The notes: generated by a model from the sequence alone, not told the origin. Shown: positions 8,958 through 18,476, counted from the stretch's first letter. The stretch is DNA of 64,000 nt from Corynebacterium sp. CNCTC7651 (GCF_021496665.1 NZ_CP071246.1:1054001-1118000); one strand, 5' to 3'. A program made the numbers and translations.

Positions 8958-10049
8958 GTGGTGAACTTCCGTAGAACTGCAGGTGCCGCTGCCGTCGCCT
9001 GTCTAACCGTGATCGCGGTGCCGGTGCCCGCCCAGGCGCAATTGCCGGCTGGGCTTGATCCCGCCCAGGTGCAGTCCATGATCCCGTCCCAGGTTTCGGT
9101 GCGTGCGGGTGAGACTACCTCGGTTGATGTGGGCGTGCCGGTGGACGTGAACTACCACTCCGGCGGCTGGTCGGTGACGTCGAACGGCACTACCGTGTCC
9201 GTGACTGCGCCCGATAGCCCGGGTGCGACTGCAAACGTGCCGGCGAGTGCGCTGGGCTACACCGCCACCATCACGCTTGTAGCAACTGGAGAGGGGAGCA
9301 AGGCCGGGGGTCGGGGCGCCGGTCAGCCAGCGGGCGGCCAGGGGAGTGCGGGGCAAGGCGGCCAGCCTGGTCAGGGGGCTGCCGATCAGGCCCCGGCCGA
9401 CAACGCCGGCCAAGGCGGTAACGGAGCTCAGGCTCCGACAGATGGAGGGGCGAAGCCGGGCGATGCAGGTGCGCCGGGCGCCCCGGGTGCTGCCGGAGCG
9501 GCTGGCGCTGCAGCAGTGAGCCATCCGCCCCGCCAAGCAGCCTCCCCGGTGGAAACGTCGGCTGCAAAGCGCTTCTACTTCGACGGCGAGATCAAGGGCA
9601 ACCAGATTGTGGTCACGGTGCCGCTGTCCAGGGCCGCGGATCTGGTCCAGTACGCGAATACGGACCGCGAGGGTGCCAAGCTGCGTTATGTGGATGTGAA
9701 CGGCAGGATCATCGAGGGCGTAAAGCGGGACGTGAACATTACTGCCCGCACATTGACGCTGACGTATCCCGAGGGTGAAACACCAGATAACCCGTTCATC
9801 ATGGAGGTTGTGCGCGACGATACGGCCGCGGAATTCATCGCCGTCATCACCGCCACCAACGCGGCGGTGGAAACTCCTGAATCGGTGGACACCGAGAATC
9901 CGTACAGCGATGTCACTGCAGAAGGTCAAGTCGCAGAACCTGACAAGGGCAGCTATCTGTTTCCGATACTTGCAACCGGCGTCGGCATTCTTCTGATAAT
10001 CGCGCTGGTTATCGCCGGTTTGCGTCGCCGTTCTCATCGTCGCGGGTAG
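8958..10049 (+). CDS. Secreted surface protein with Gly/Ala/Gln linker and C-terminal membrane anchor
   Basis: 363 residues, unrecognised. A signal peptide (AAAVACLTVIAVPVPAQAQ, cleavage after AQA) leads into a small beta-rich domain (about 30-105). A low-complexity linker rich in Gly, Ala, Gln and Pro follows (about 113-185), then a second globular part (about 195-310) containing ADLVQYANTDREGAKLRYVDV. One membrane helix (FPILATGVGILLIIALVIAG) and a basic tail RRRSHRRG end the protein. The layout predicts a type I membrane protein presented through the corynebacterial wall. No LPXTG motif and no enzymatic motif are visible. Confidence 0.8.
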   Translation: MVNFRRTAGAAAVACLTVIAVPVPAQAQLPAGLDPAQVQSMIPSQVSVRAGETTSVDVGVPVDVNYHSGGWSVTSNGTTVSVTAPDSPGATANVPASALGYTATITLVATGEGSKAGGRGAGQPAGGQGSAGQGGQPGQGAADQAPADNAGQGGNGAQAPTDGGAKPGDAGAPGAPGAAGAAGAAAVSHPPRQAASPVETSAAKRFYFDGEIKGNQIVVTVPLSRAADLVQYANTDREGAKLRYVDVNGRIIEGVKRDVNITARTLTLTYPEGETPDNPFIMEVVRDDTAAEFIAVITATNAAVETPESVDTENPYSDVTAEGQVAEPDKGSYLFPILATGVGILLIIALVIAGLRRRSHRRG

Positions 10050-10154
10050 GTCGCGCCCAACTGGGCTGCGCGCGCAGCTCCCACGGAAAATCCCACCGTT
10101 GTAAGATGAAAGCGTCAAGCGTGTCGGCATGATCGTCTGAGGGAAGGATCGGCG

Positions 10155-11039
10155 ATGGCGAACAACTCCGCGAGCAATGCGCTGTTCGACGCTGAGGGGC
10201 AGAAAACGTTCCTCACCGGGCGGCCACACCGCGAGTTCGCGGCTGCCAAACCACTGGACAAGCACGGTCCCGCCACGATCATCTCGATGGTGAACCAGAA
10301 GGGCGGCGTGGGTAAGACCACCTCCACCATCAACCTGGGCGCCGCGCTGGTTGAGCAGGGCAGGCGCGTCCTGCTGGTGGATCTGGACCCGCAGGGTGCG
10401 CTCTCCGCCGGCCTTGGTATCCCGCACGATGAAGAGCAGATCACGGTGTACGACCTGCTTTTCGACAACACTGCCAGCGTCCACGGGGCGATCAAGCACT
10501 CCAACGTCTCCGGTCTGGATCTCATCCCGGCCAACATCGACCTTTCGGCGGCAGAGATCCAGCTGGTCAATGAGGTGGGGCGCGAGCAGACCCTCGCACG
10601 TGCGCTGCGCCCGGTGCGCGGTGAGTACGACTACATCTTTATCGACTGCGGCCCGTCCCTGGGCCTGCTGACCGTCAACGCCCTGGCTGCGTCGCACGGC
10701 GTGATCATCCCGATGGAGGGCGAGTACTACTCGCTGCGCGGCCTTGCGCTGCTTACGGACACGGTGGAGAAGGTGCGCGACCGCATCAATTTCGATCTGG
10801 ACATTGTGGGCATCCTGGTCACCATGTTTGACCGGCGCACCACCCACGCGCGTGAAGTCATGGACCGCGTGGTGGAGGTGTTCGGGGACCGCGTCTTCGA
10901 CACCGTAATCACCCGCACCGTGCGCTTCCCCGAAACATCTGTCGCCGGAGAGCCAATCACCACCTGGGCCCCGCACTCGCAGGGCGCTGAGCAGTATCGC
11001 AGCCTGGCGCTTGAGGTCATGGAACGCACCGAGCGGTGA
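10155..11039 (+). CDS. pldP: ParA-like ATPase, orphan (PldP)
   Basis: 294 residues. The deviant Walker A KGGVGKTT at 49-56, the second-Lys context VDLDPQG and the switch motif DCGPSLGLLTVNAL mark a ParA/Soj-type ATPase. There is no parB beside it; it sits ahead of scpA and scpB, as does C. glutamicum PldP, an orphan ParA-like protein linked to division-site placement. A good SD (GAGGGAAGGA) precedes ATG 10155, and TAAGAT near 10101-10106 can serve as -10, so this gene has a leader. The stop overlaps the scpA start. Confidence 0.9.
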   Translation: MANNSASNALFDAEGQKTFLTGRPHREFAAAKPLDKHGPATIISMVNQKGGVGKTTSTINLGAALVEQGRRVLLVDLDPQGALSAGLGIPHDEEQITVYDLLFDNTASVHGAIKHSNVSGLDLIPANIDLSAAEIQLVNEVGREQTLARALRPVRGEYDYIFIDCGPSLGLLTVNALAASHGVIIPMEGEYYSLRGLALLTDTVEKVRDRINFDLDIVGILVTMFDRRTTHAREVMDRVVEVFGDRVFDTVITRTVRFPETSVAGEPITTWAPHSQGAEQYRSLALEVMERTER

Positions 11040-11839
11040 GGTATGAACAGCCGGAGATCACCGGCTTCACCCTCGTCCTGAACAACTTCGAGGGCCCTTT
11101 CGACCTGCTGCTGAGCCTGATCAACTCCAAGAAGCTGGATGTTACTGAGGTGGCGCTGGCGGAGGTGACGGATGAGTTCATCGCCTACACCCGCGCGCTT
11201 GGGCAGACGGCGGCCTTGGACGAGGTGACGGAGTTTCTGCTCATCGCCGCAACGCTCTTGGACTTGAAGGCGGCTCGCCTGCTACCGCGGGGCGAGGCCG
11301 GAGAGATCGAGGACCTCGAGCTGCTGGAGTCCCGCGACCTTCTCTTCGCTCGCCTGCTGCAGTACCGCGCCTATCAGCAGGTCGCCGCCGAGTTCGCCCG
11401 CTGGCAGCTCGATGCCAAACGCCGTTACCCGCGGGCCGTGTCGATGGAGCCGCAGTTCGCCGAGCTCCTCCCACCCGTGTCGCTCGGCCACACACCGGAC
11501 AGCTTCGCGGAACTCGCCGCCAGTGTGTTCCGCCCTCGTCCCCCTGATGAGGTGCGCACGGACCACGTCCACGACGTGCATGTCTCCGTGCCCGAACAGG
11601 CTGGCCGCCTGCTGGACCAGCTCACACGCGCCGGCGAGGGCACGTGGCTCTCCTTCGCCGCGCTAACGCGCGATTGCGGCCAATCGATGGAGGTTGTCGG
11701 CCGTTTCCTCGCGTTGCTGGAGCTCTACAAGGCTCAGGCGGTGGAAACGCAGCAGCCGGAAGCCCTCGGCCCCCTCGACGTCGCCTGGACCGGGGCGCAG
11801 GTGGATCCCGCCGTAGTGGCCGCCGGCAACTGGGAGTAG
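11036..11839 (+). CDS. scpA: Segregation and condensation protein A (kleisin)
   Basis: 267 residues, GTG start inside the pldP stop (GTGA overlap), so co-translated. The N-terminus FTLVLNNFEGPFDLLLSLI and LDVTEVALAEVTDEFIAY are the classic ScpA signature. The C-terminal winged-helix part includes WLSFAALTRDCGQSMEVVGRFLALLEL. It bridges SMC heads with ScpB in chromosome condensation. The SMC gene is not in this window. Confidence 0.95.
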   Translation: MRYEQPEITGFTLVLNNFEGPFDLLLSLINSKKLDVTEVALAEVTDEFIAYTRALGQTAALDEVTEFLLIAATLLDLKAARLLPRGEAGEIEDLELLESRDLLFARLLQYRAYQQVAAEFARWQLDAKRRYPRAVSMEPQFAELLPPVSLGHTPDSFAELAASVFRPRPPDEVRTDHVHDVHVSVPEQAGRLLDQLTRAGEGTWLSFAALTRDCGQSMEVVGRFLALLELYKAQAVETQQPEALGPLDVAWTGAQVDPAVVAAGNWE

Positions 11840-11850
11840 GGGGCTTAAGC

Positions 11851-12396
11851 TTGACGACGATGAATAGACTGCGCTCCCAAATCGAATCCATCCTCTTGGT
11901 GGTGGATACGCCCGTGACCGCTGCCGCGTTGGCTGGGGTGCTCGGGGTGGATGAAGGAAGCGTCGAAAAGCACTTGCTCGAGTGGGCGCACGAGCTGGAC
12001 GCGCGGGGGAGCGGGATTGACCTGCGGCACAGCGCGGAGGGGTGGCGGCTGTATACGCGGCCCGAGAACGCGGACGCGGTGGAGGCGTTTGTGCTGGACG
12101 GCGCGCAAACCAAGCTGAGCCGGGCGGCGCTGGAAACGCTCGCCGTGGTGGCGTACCGCCAGCCGGTGACGCGCGCGCAAGTTGCGGGCGTGCGCGGGGT
12201 GAATGTGGACGGGGTGATGCGCACGTTGACGCTGCGTGGCCTGATTGCGGAGGTGGATCCGGATGAGTCCACTGGCGCGCACCGGTACGTCACCACGGAA
12301 CTGTTCTTGGAACTGCTGGGCATCGAGTCCTTGGAGCGGCTGCCGGAGCTCGCGCCGCTGCTGCCGGAGGTCGACGCCATCGAGGATGCCTGGTAA
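11851..12396 (+). CDS. scpB: Segregation and condensation protein B
   Basis: 181 residues, tandem winged-helix protein. Characteristic segments are IESILLVVDTPVTAAALA, LSRAALETLAVVAYRQPVTRAQVAGVRGVNVDGVMRTL (given here as two family hallmarks joined) and a final GLIAEV-type strand. TTG 11851 is preferred because AGGGGG at 11838-11843 lies 7 nt before it; ATG 11860, three codons later, is the alternative. It directly follows scpA and acts as its partner at SMC. Confidence 0.92.
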   Translation: MTTMNRLRSQIESILLVVDTPVTAAALAGVLGVDEGSVEKHLLEWAHELDARGSGIDLRHSAEGWRLYTRPENADAVEAFVLDGAQTKLSRAALETLAVVAYRQPVTRAQVAGVRGVNVDGVMRTLTLRGLIAEVDPDESTGAHRYVTTELFLELLGIESLERLPELAPLLPEVDAIEDAW

Positions 12397-12457
12397 TACG
12401 TTTCCTGCTGGTAGGATAGTGCGGACAACTTCAGACCCGAGGCAAAGGATGATTTGC

Positions 12458-13351
12458 ATGACTCCACCCGCTCGCCGCGACGGCACACCGGAAAGAGAGA
12501 AGGACGAGACGTTCTACATCTCCTACGCGAAGCCGGCGAAGAAGCAACACGTTGAACCCCACCCGCTTGCGGATAACTGGTGGGATGACGATGACGTGAA
12601 AGAACGCAAGCAGCACACCGACGGCGTGCGCCTGCAGAAGGTGCTCGCCCAAGCTGGTGTGGCTTCCCGCCGCCACGCAGAGGTGATGATTGATCAGGGG
12701 CGCGTCACCGTCAACGGCAAGAAAGTGACCACGCAGGGCACCCGCGTCAACCCGGATGTGGACGTGATCCGCGTGGACGGCACCCGCATCAATGTGAACG
12801 AGGAGATGCAGTACTTCGCGTTTAACAAGCCCCGCGGCGTGCACACCACGATGAACGATGAGATGGACCGCATGTCTGTCGGCTCCTACCTCTCGGAGCG
12901 CACCGCGTCCGGCCAGCGCCTCTTCCACGTGGGCCGCTTAGATGCGGACACGGAGGGGCTGCTGCTGCTAACCAACGATGGTGAGCTGGCCAACCGGCTG
13001 ACGCACCCGAAGTACGGCGTGTCCAAGACCTACCTGGCCACCGTGCTGGGCGAGGCGAAGAATGACCTGATCAAGCAGCTGAAAGACGGCATCGAGCTGG
13101 ATGACGGCATGGCGAAGGCCGATTACGCCCAGATTGTGGACGTGCACAACGGCCAGTCCCTGGTGCGTGTGGAGCTGCACGAGGGCCGCAAGCACATTGT
13201 GCGCCGCATGCTCAAGGCGGCCGGCTACCCGGTGCAGCGCCTGGTGCGCACCAAGGTGCACACCGTGCAGCTGGGCGACATGAAGCCGGGCTCCATGCGC
13301 GCCCTGAACTCCAGCGAGCTGGCCTCCTTGTACAAGGCGGTGGAGATGTAA
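12458..13351 (+). CDS. rluB: 23S rRNA pseudouridine synthase RluB family
   Basis: 297 residues. A variable N-terminal stretch (about 1-55, charged) precedes an S4 domain (VRLQKVLAQAGVASRRHAE) and the RsuA/RluB catalytic domain with GRLDADTEGLLLLTNDG, whose Asp near residue 161 is the catalytic one. It isomerises a uridine in 23S rRNA. ATG 12458 has AAAGGAT 10 nt upstream; an ATG at 12449 overlaps that site. A -10-like TAGGAT near 12412 may drive it. The stop overlaps the cmk start. Confidence 0.9.
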   Translation: MTPPARRDGTPEREKDETFYISYAKPAKKQHVEPHPLADNWWDDDDVKERKQHTDGVRLQKVLAQAGVASRRHAEVMIDQGRVTVNGKKVTTQGTRVNPDVDVIRVDGTRINVNEEMQYFAFNKPRGVHTTMNDEMDRMSVGSYLSERTASGQRLFHVGRLDADTEGLLLLTNDGELANRLTHPKYGVSKTYLATVLGEAKNDLIKQLKDGIELDDGMAKADYAQIVDVHNGQSLVRVELHEGRKHIVRRMLKAAGYPVQRLVRTKVHTVQLGDMKPGSMRALNSSELASLYKAVEM

Positions 13352-14067
13352 TGGCGGATCACGCAGACCTTGCAACCATGACGAATATGCCGGACGGCGG
13401 CCTGATCCTGGCCGTCGACGGGCCGAGCGGCACCGGCAAATCCACCACCTGCCGCGCGCTGGCGAAGCGCCTGGATGCCAAGTACATCGACACCGGTGCG
13501 ATGTACCGCGTGGCCACTCTGGCGGTGCTGCGCGCGGGAGTGGACCCGGAGGACACCGCCGCGGTGATTCAGGCGACTGCCGCGCTGCCGCTGACCGTTT
13601 CTGATGATCCGGATTCCACCGAGGTACTCTTGGGTGGGGAGGATGTCTCCGGCGAGATCCGCGGGGCCGAGGTCACGCGCAACGTCTCCGCCGTCTCCGC
13701 CATCCCGGAGGTGCGGGAAAACCTCGTTGCGCTGCAGCGCGCGCTTGCGCGGGAAGCGCACCGTGCGATTGTAGAAGGGCGCGATATTGGCACCGTCGTC
13801 CTCTCGGATGCGCCGGCCAAGGCGTACATGACTGCGTCCGCGGACGTGCGGGCGAAGCGCCGCTACGACCAGGACGTGGCGGCCGGGCGCGAGGCAGACT
13901 ACGCCACCGTGCTGGCGGACGTGCAGCGCCGCGATGAGCTGGACTCTTCCCGCGCGACGAGTCCACTCAAGCCGGCGGACGACGCCGAAATCATTGACAC
14001 TTCCGAGATGACGCGTGAGGCCGTGCTTGACGCACTCATCCAGGTGATTGAAAGGAGCGCGCGATGA
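13351..14067 (+). CDS. cmk: Cytidylate kinase
   Basis: 238 residues; phosphorylates CMP and dCMP. The P-loop GPSGTGKST is at residues 24-32, followed by RALAKRLDAKYIDTGAMYR, the CMP-binding signature. EGRDIGTVVL and the LID-type FYLTAS-like YMTASADVRAKRR complete the pattern. ATG 13351 shares a base with the rluB stop (TAATG); ATG 13378 is a possible shorter start. It overlaps der by 4 nt. The rluB-cmk-der order is conserved in actinobacteria. Confidence 0.95.
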   Translation: MADHADLATMTNMPDGGLILAVDGPSGTGKSTTCRALAKRLDAKYIDTGAMYRVATLAVLRAGVDPEDTAAVIQATAALPLTVSDDPDSTEVLLGGEDVSGEIRGAEVTRNVSAVSAIPEVRENLVALQRALAREAHRAIVEGRDIGTVVLSDAPAKAYMTASADVRAKRRYDQDVAAGREADYATVLADVQRRDELDSSRATSPLKPADDAEIIDTSEMTREAVLDALIQVIERSAR

Positions 14068-15698
14068 GCACAACCCCGCGTGACGACGATCGCTTTGACC
14101 CCTCCGAACTTCCCGAGACCGAATTTTTCCAACCGGGCATCGACGCCTCCGGGTACGACGAGGTTGAGGTGCAGTACATCGGTGCGGACGATGTGGAGTA
14201 CTACGAAATCGGCGACGAGGATTTCGACACCGATTTCGACGAGGACGATTTCGGCGAAGCCGACTACGGCGACGGCGAGTTCGAGGGCGACTTCGACGAC
14301 GATGAATTCGACGAGAACACCGACTGGGAGGAACTCGAGCGCGTCTACGGCATCACCCGCCCCAACGTGGTCGAGGAGGCGCTGCCGACGGTGTCCATCG
14401 TCGGCCGCCCGAACGTGGGTAAGTCCACCCTGGTAAACCGTTTCATAGGCCGCCGCGAAGCTGTGGTGGAGGACCACCCCGGCGTGACACGCGACCGCGT
14501 GAGCTACCTGGCCGACTGGGGCGGGCGCCGCTTCTGGGTGCAAGACACCGGCGGCTGGGACCCGGACGCGAAGGGCATCCACGCGGCAATCGCCCGCCAG
14601 TCTGAGGCCGCGATGGAAACCTCCGACGTGATTGTGATGGTGGTGGATTCCCACACCGGCATCACCGAGACGGACGCGGTGATGGCCCGCAACCTGCAGC
14701 GCGCTGACGTGCCGGTGATCCTGGTGGCCAACAAGTTCGAATCCGACTCCCAGTGGGGCGATGTCGCTTCCTTCTACGGACTCGGGTTGGGCGACCCGTG
14801 GCCGGTTTCGGCCCTGCACGGCCGCGGCGGCGCGGACGTGTTGGATGAGATTCTGCGCCTCTTCCCGGAAGTCCCGCGCGCCGCGAACTCCATCACCGAG
14901 GGACCGCGCCGCGTGGCGCTGGTGGGGCGGCCGAACGTGGGCAAGTCCAGCATGCTGAACAAGCTGTCCAAGTCGGACCGTTCCGTGGTGGATAACGTCG
15001 CCGGAACCACCGTAGACCCGGTGGATGAGTTGATCCAGCTCGATGATCAGCTGTGGAAGTTCATCGACACCGCCGGTCTGCGCAAGAAGGTGAAGAACGC
15101 GCAGGGGCACGAGTACTATGCGTCGCTTCGCACCCGCGGCACCATCGACGCCGCTGAGGTGTGCGTGGTGGTCATCGATGCCTCCCAGGAGATTTCGGAG
15201 CAGGACCAGCGCGTGATATCCATGGTGCTGGACGCCGGTAAAGCAATGGTGATCCTGTTCAACAAGTGGGACTTGATGGATGAGGACCGGCGCTACTACT
15301 TCGACCGCGAGTTTGAGCAGAACATCGGCCACCTGGGCTGGGTGACCAAGATCAACGTGTCCGCGGAAACCGGCCGCGGCCTGCACCGCCTGGAGCCGGC
15401 CATGCAGCAGGCGTTGGAGAGCTGGGACAAGCGCGTCTCTACCGGCCAGCTGAACAACTGGCTGCGCGATGCGGTTGCTGCGAACCCGCCGCCGATGAAG
15501 AACAACCGCCTGCCGAAGATCCTCTTCGCCACCATGGTGACTACCCGCCCGCCAACAATCGTGCTGTTCACGACAGGGTTCCTCGACGCGGCATACCGCC
15601 GGTACCTGGAGCGCAAGTTCCGCGAGCAGTTCGGCTACCCCGGCTCGCCCATCCGCATCGCAGTCCGCGTGCGCGAGCGCAACCCGAGGAGGAAGTAG
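14064..15698 (+). CDS. der: Ribosome biogenesis GTPase Der (EngA)
   Basis: 544 residues with two tandem GTPase domains. The first has G1 GRPNVGKST at 114-122 and G3 DTGGW; the second has G1 GRPNVGKSS at 288-296, G3 DTAGL and NKWD. A KH-like domain ends the protein. It acts in 50S subunit assembly. The first ~105 residues are a strongly acidic extension rich in Asp, Glu, Phe and Tyr (FDTDFDEDDFGEADYG), longer than in most Der proteins. ATG 14064 overlaps cmk (ATGA). Confidence 0.95.
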   Translation: MSTTPRDDDRFDPSELPETEFFQPGIDASGYDEVEVQYIGADDVEYYEIGDEDFDTDFDEDDFGEADYGDGEFEGDFDDDEFDENTDWEELERVYGITRPNVVEEALPTVSIVGRPNVGKSTLVNRFIGRREAVVEDHPGVTRDRVSYLADWGGRRFWVQDTGGWDPDAKGIHAAIARQSEAAMETSDVIVMVVDSHTGITETDAVMARNLQRADVPVILVANKFESDSQWGDVASFYGLGLGDPWPVSALHGRGGADVLDEILRLFPEVPRAANSITEGPRRVALVGRPNVGKSSMLNKLSKSDRSVVDNVAGTTVDPVDELIQLDDQLWKFIDTAGLRKKVKNAQGHEYYASLRTRGTIDAAEVCVVVIDASQEISEQDQRVISMVLDAGKAMVILFNKWDLMDEDRRYYFDREFEQNIGHLGWVTKINVSAETGRGLHRLEPAMQQALESWDKRVSTGQLNNWLRDAVAANPPPMKNNRLPKILFATMVTTRPPTIVLFTTGFLDAAYRRYLERKFREQFGYPGSPIRIAVRVRERNPRRK

Positions 15699-16381
15699 TG
15701 GCTATGGATCCCGCCTGCCGCGTGCACGTCCCCGCCTCCTTGGAGGGCACGCCTGGCCCGCACCCTGTGCTGATTGCCCTGCACGGCAAGGGCGATAACG
15801 GCATTGACTTTCTCGACGGCACAGGGCTGACGCAAGCCAACGCCATCGTGGCTGCGCCGACCGGGCGCGCGCTCGCCTGGGCACCGGCACCCTATGCCAG
15901 TACCACCCTGGAGGAGGACGCCGCGCGTATCGACGCCATCGTTAACAACCTTGTGGCCGAGCACGGCGCGGACCCGGAGCGCGTCTATTTGGCTGGCTTC
16001 TCCAACGGGGGCGGCTTGGCGGTGGCGCTCTCCACGGTGCGCGACCGCTTCGCCGGCATAGCCACCTGCTCCGCAGCGGTGCGCGAGACCCCGGACGAGA
16101 TCGCGTCGGCCGAGCCCGTGGACTACCTGAACATCCACGGCACGTATGACGATGTCGTGCCGTACGCGGGGGATCTGCGCTCCCCGTACTCAGGCGCGGA
16201 GCCGGATGTGATCCAAGCGGCGCCCGCCGTCGTCGAGGCGTTCAAGCGCCGCAACGGCGATGCCGCCCGCACGGAGCACCGCCGCGTCGAGGGCATGGGT
16301 CACGAGTGGCCGACAGGCCAGTGGGCCGCCCACCGCGGCATCGATGTCACCCGCGAGATCCTGGACTTCTTCGGGCTCTAG
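15698..16381 (+). CDS. PHB depolymerase/feruloyl esterase-like alpha/beta hydrolase
   Basis: 227 residues, cytoplasmic (no signal). Alpha/beta hydrolase with oxyanion-region LIALHGKGDNG, nucleophile elbow GFSNGGG, an Asp in HGTYDDVVPY and a His in EGMGHEWP. GTG 15698 overlaps the der stop. It is a clear paralogue of the lipoprotein encoded at 18491-19426; both contain WAPAPYA and SNGGG. The natural substrate is unknown; polyester or aryl-ester hydrolysis is only a family-level guess. Confidence 0.8.
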   Translation: MAMDPACRVHVPASLEGTPGPHPVLIALHGKGDNGIDFLDGTGLTQANAIVAAPTGRALAWAPAPYASTTLEEDAARIDAIVNNLVAEHGADPERVYLAGFSNGGGLAVALSTVRDRFAGIATCSAAVRETPDEIASAEPVDYLNIHGTYDDVVPYAGDLRSPYSGAEPDVIQAAPAVVEAFKRRNGDAARTEHRRVEGMGHEWPTGQWAAHRGIDVTREILDFFGL

Positions 16382-16415
16382 GCGTGCGCGGAGCGGGTAG
16401 CCCTCCCGCGCCGCC

Positions 16416-17183
16416 CTACGCCCGGCGGTACAGGAACGCGTCTGTGCGGTAGGGCAACGGGAGCAGCTGCCCCTCCGCAAACCCCAGCCGCTCAAACAGG
16501 TACCAGGAGAGGTTCGCTTCCACCTTGGCGCGCGTCGCCTCGTTTGCTCGCAGCCAGTAGGACCGCGTGCGAGCCAGCGCAAACAGGTCATCCGTGGTCG
16601 CCGGCTGGATCCACTTGGTTCGCAGTTCGCGCTCGAGCACCCATTGCTTGCCGACGTCCGGATAAAACCCCTCCCGATGCACATCACCCGAGTGGCTGAT
16701 GCGTGAAAGCCGGAGCACCCACGGGTGCGACACGTCGAGGGTGTTCCAGCACAGCATGAGTGCCCCGCCGAGGCGGACCACGCGGTCCGCCTCGCGGCTG
16801 GCTGCCTCCACGTCCACCCAGTGCCAGGTCTGCGCGCAGGTGATGGCCTCGAAGGACGCGTCTGCCACTGGGAGTGCTTCCGCGGTTCCGCGCAGTGCGG
16901 GAACGCCCGGGAGTTGCGCCCGCAGGACACGGCACATGTCTGCGGATGGGTCGAGCGCGACTGTGCGGCGACCCTCCTTGACCAGTATCTCCGTAAGTTT
17001 GCCGGTGCCTGCGCCCACGTCGAGCACCGACGCGGCACCGTCAATCAATGCGGCGACTTCTGGCGGATAGGTGGGACGGGTGGCGTCGTAAAGCGAAGCC
17101 CCCTTCTGGAATGCCCCGGCGGTGTGGGTGCGGGCGGCGTCGTCCCGGAAGCCCGGGCCCTGCCTGCGGCTGGGGCCGATCAT
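16416..17183 (-). CDS. Class I SAM-dependent methyltransferase
   Basis: 255 residues. Motif I VLDVGAGTGKLTEILVKEG (about 52-70), the acidic VALDPSADM, and AITCAQTWHWVD place it with the UbiE/BioC-like methyltransferases of small molecules. The N-terminal FQKGASLYDATRPTYPPEV is typical of a widespread actinobacterial subgroup of unknown substrate. The start overlaps the stop of the DUF418 gene upstream by 4 nt (ATGA). It is convergent with the esterase gene, with 34 nt between. Confidence 0.82.
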   Translation of the reverse strand: MIGPSRRQGPGFRDDAARTHTAGAFQKGASLYDATRPTYPPEVAALIDGAASVLDVGAGTGKLTEILVKEGRRTVALDPSADMCRVLRAQLPGVPALRGTAEALPVADASFEAITCAQTWHWVDVEAASREADRVVRLGGALMLCWNTLDVSHPWVLRLSRISHSGDVHREGFYPDVGKQWVLERELRTKWIQPATTDDLFALARTRSYWLRANEATRAKVEANLSWYLFERLGFAEGQLLPLPYRTDAFLYRRA

Positions 17184-18439
17184 GCGCGCTCGAGCTCACG
17201 CGGCTGGAAACGTTCGGGTACGCCGGCCTTGCCGTAGGCGAGGCGGCGGTGCACAGCCTCGAAGGGGCCGGGGACGCCGCGGCGCTCCATCGCCCAGGCG
17301 GCGAAGAGGGTGACCAGCCAGACTGCGGTGGCGAAGAGCATCTGGCCACCGATGCCCCAGCTGTGGCCGACGCCGAGCATGAACAGCGGGGTGAGGATGA
17401 AGAAGAGCACAGTCTGACCAAGGTAGCCACTCAGCGATCGCTTTCCCAGCGCGTTGAATGCGGCCAGCCAGCCCGGGAGCGGCGTGCCCGGCGCGGCGGC
17501 GAGGCGGCGTTGGACCGGCCGGAGGGCGAGAATCACCGCGGCCAAGATGCCGGGACCGGCCAGGCGGCCGAATGCCTGGTTGTACAGGAAAAGCCCGATC
17601 TCAAGTTCGCGGGGCAGCACCCCCACGGCGGCCAGGCCCCACGGCAGCCCTACGAGCAGGATCACGGCCACCGCGACCCACACCCACACCCACAGTTTGC
17701 GGGCGTGTTTGTCTACGTTGCCCATAAGGTCGCTGCGCCCCCACACGAACCCGAGCAGCACCATCGGGAGGATGGAGGGCACGAGGAACGGCTGGCTCCG
17801 GAGCGTATTCAGCGAGTGTTCCAGCTGGCCCGCGTAGGTCTCTGGATTCGCAGGCAGCATAAGCGAGTAGTCGAATCGGAAGGCGGTCGGGCCCATGGTC
17901 AACAGCACGGTGCCGCCGAGTGCCGTCCACCCGGACCAGAGGAACAGCACGACGCCGGCGATCCACAGGATGGCCCGGTCACTGAGCCCAATCAACAATG
18001 CTGTGATCATGCCGCAGATGCCGTAGCCGGTGAGAATGTCGCCCGGGAAGAACAGCAGGTGAATCAGGCCGAAGAGCAGCAGGAACCCGTAGCGGCGCAG
18101 CAGCGCCCGGCGCGCGGCCTTGGTGGAGTACCCGCGGCGCAGCAGGCTCGCGGTGACCATGCCGATGCCCACGCCAAGCAGCGTGGAAAACATCGGCAGG
18201 CCGCGCACGTGCACGAACATCGCTTGAAACACGATCAGGATCTTGGTCAGCAGACCCATGTCCTCAGGCGCGCCGCCGAAGAACTGGGCGGCCGGCGCGT
18301 CCGCGTGTACCAGCCAGTTCGTCGGCGTGTTGGCCAGCGCGATGCCCAGCAGCGCCATGCCGCGCGCCACGTCGGGCGCGATGTAGCGGACCTTCGCCAC
18401 CGTGCGGGTGGGGGTTTGCGGGGAACTCGGTGCCGTCAC
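17180..18439 (-). CDS. DUF418 domain membrane protein
   Basis: About 419 residues with some ten hydrophobic helices, for example FGLIHLLFFPGDILTGYGICGMI and the C-terminal RSLSGYLGQTVLFFILTPLFMLG, the hallmark of DUF418. The early GMALLGIALANTP is also typical. These proteins may be transporters or acyltransferase-like membrane proteins; no function is established. GTG 18439 is chosen because GGGAGAG lies about 9 nt upstream; ATG 18457 in the same frame would add six residues. The 52-nt divergent spacer separates it from the lipoprotein gene. Confidence 0.82.
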   Translation of the reverse strand: MTAPSSPQTPTRTVAKVRYIAPDVARGMALLGIALANTPTNWLVHADAPAAQFFGGAPEDMGLLTKILIVFQAMFVHVRGLPMFSTLLGVGIGMVTASLLRRGYSTKAARRALLRRYGFLLLFGLIHLLFFPGDILTGYGICGMITALLIGLSDRAILWIAGVVLFLWSGWTALGGTVLLTMGPTAFRFDYSLMLPANPETYAGQLEHSLNTLRSQPFLVPSILPMVLLGFVWGRSDLMGNVDKHARKLWVWVWVAVAVILLVGLPWGLAAVGVLPRELEIGLFLYNQAFGRLAGPGILAAVILALRPVQRRLAAAPGTPLPGWLAAFNALGKRSLSGYLGQTVLFFILTPLFMLGVGHSWGIGGQMLFATAVWLVTLFAAWAMERRGVPGPFEAVHRRLAYGKAGVPERFQPRELERA

Positions 18440-18476
18440 ACCCCCATTCTCTCCCATCGAGCCGCCCAGCGTGGGC

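Noticed and set aside
16382..16415. GC-rich hairpin between convergent esterase and methyltransferase genes
   Set aside because: Pairing is patchy and there is no T-run on either strand, so a terminator call is not supported.
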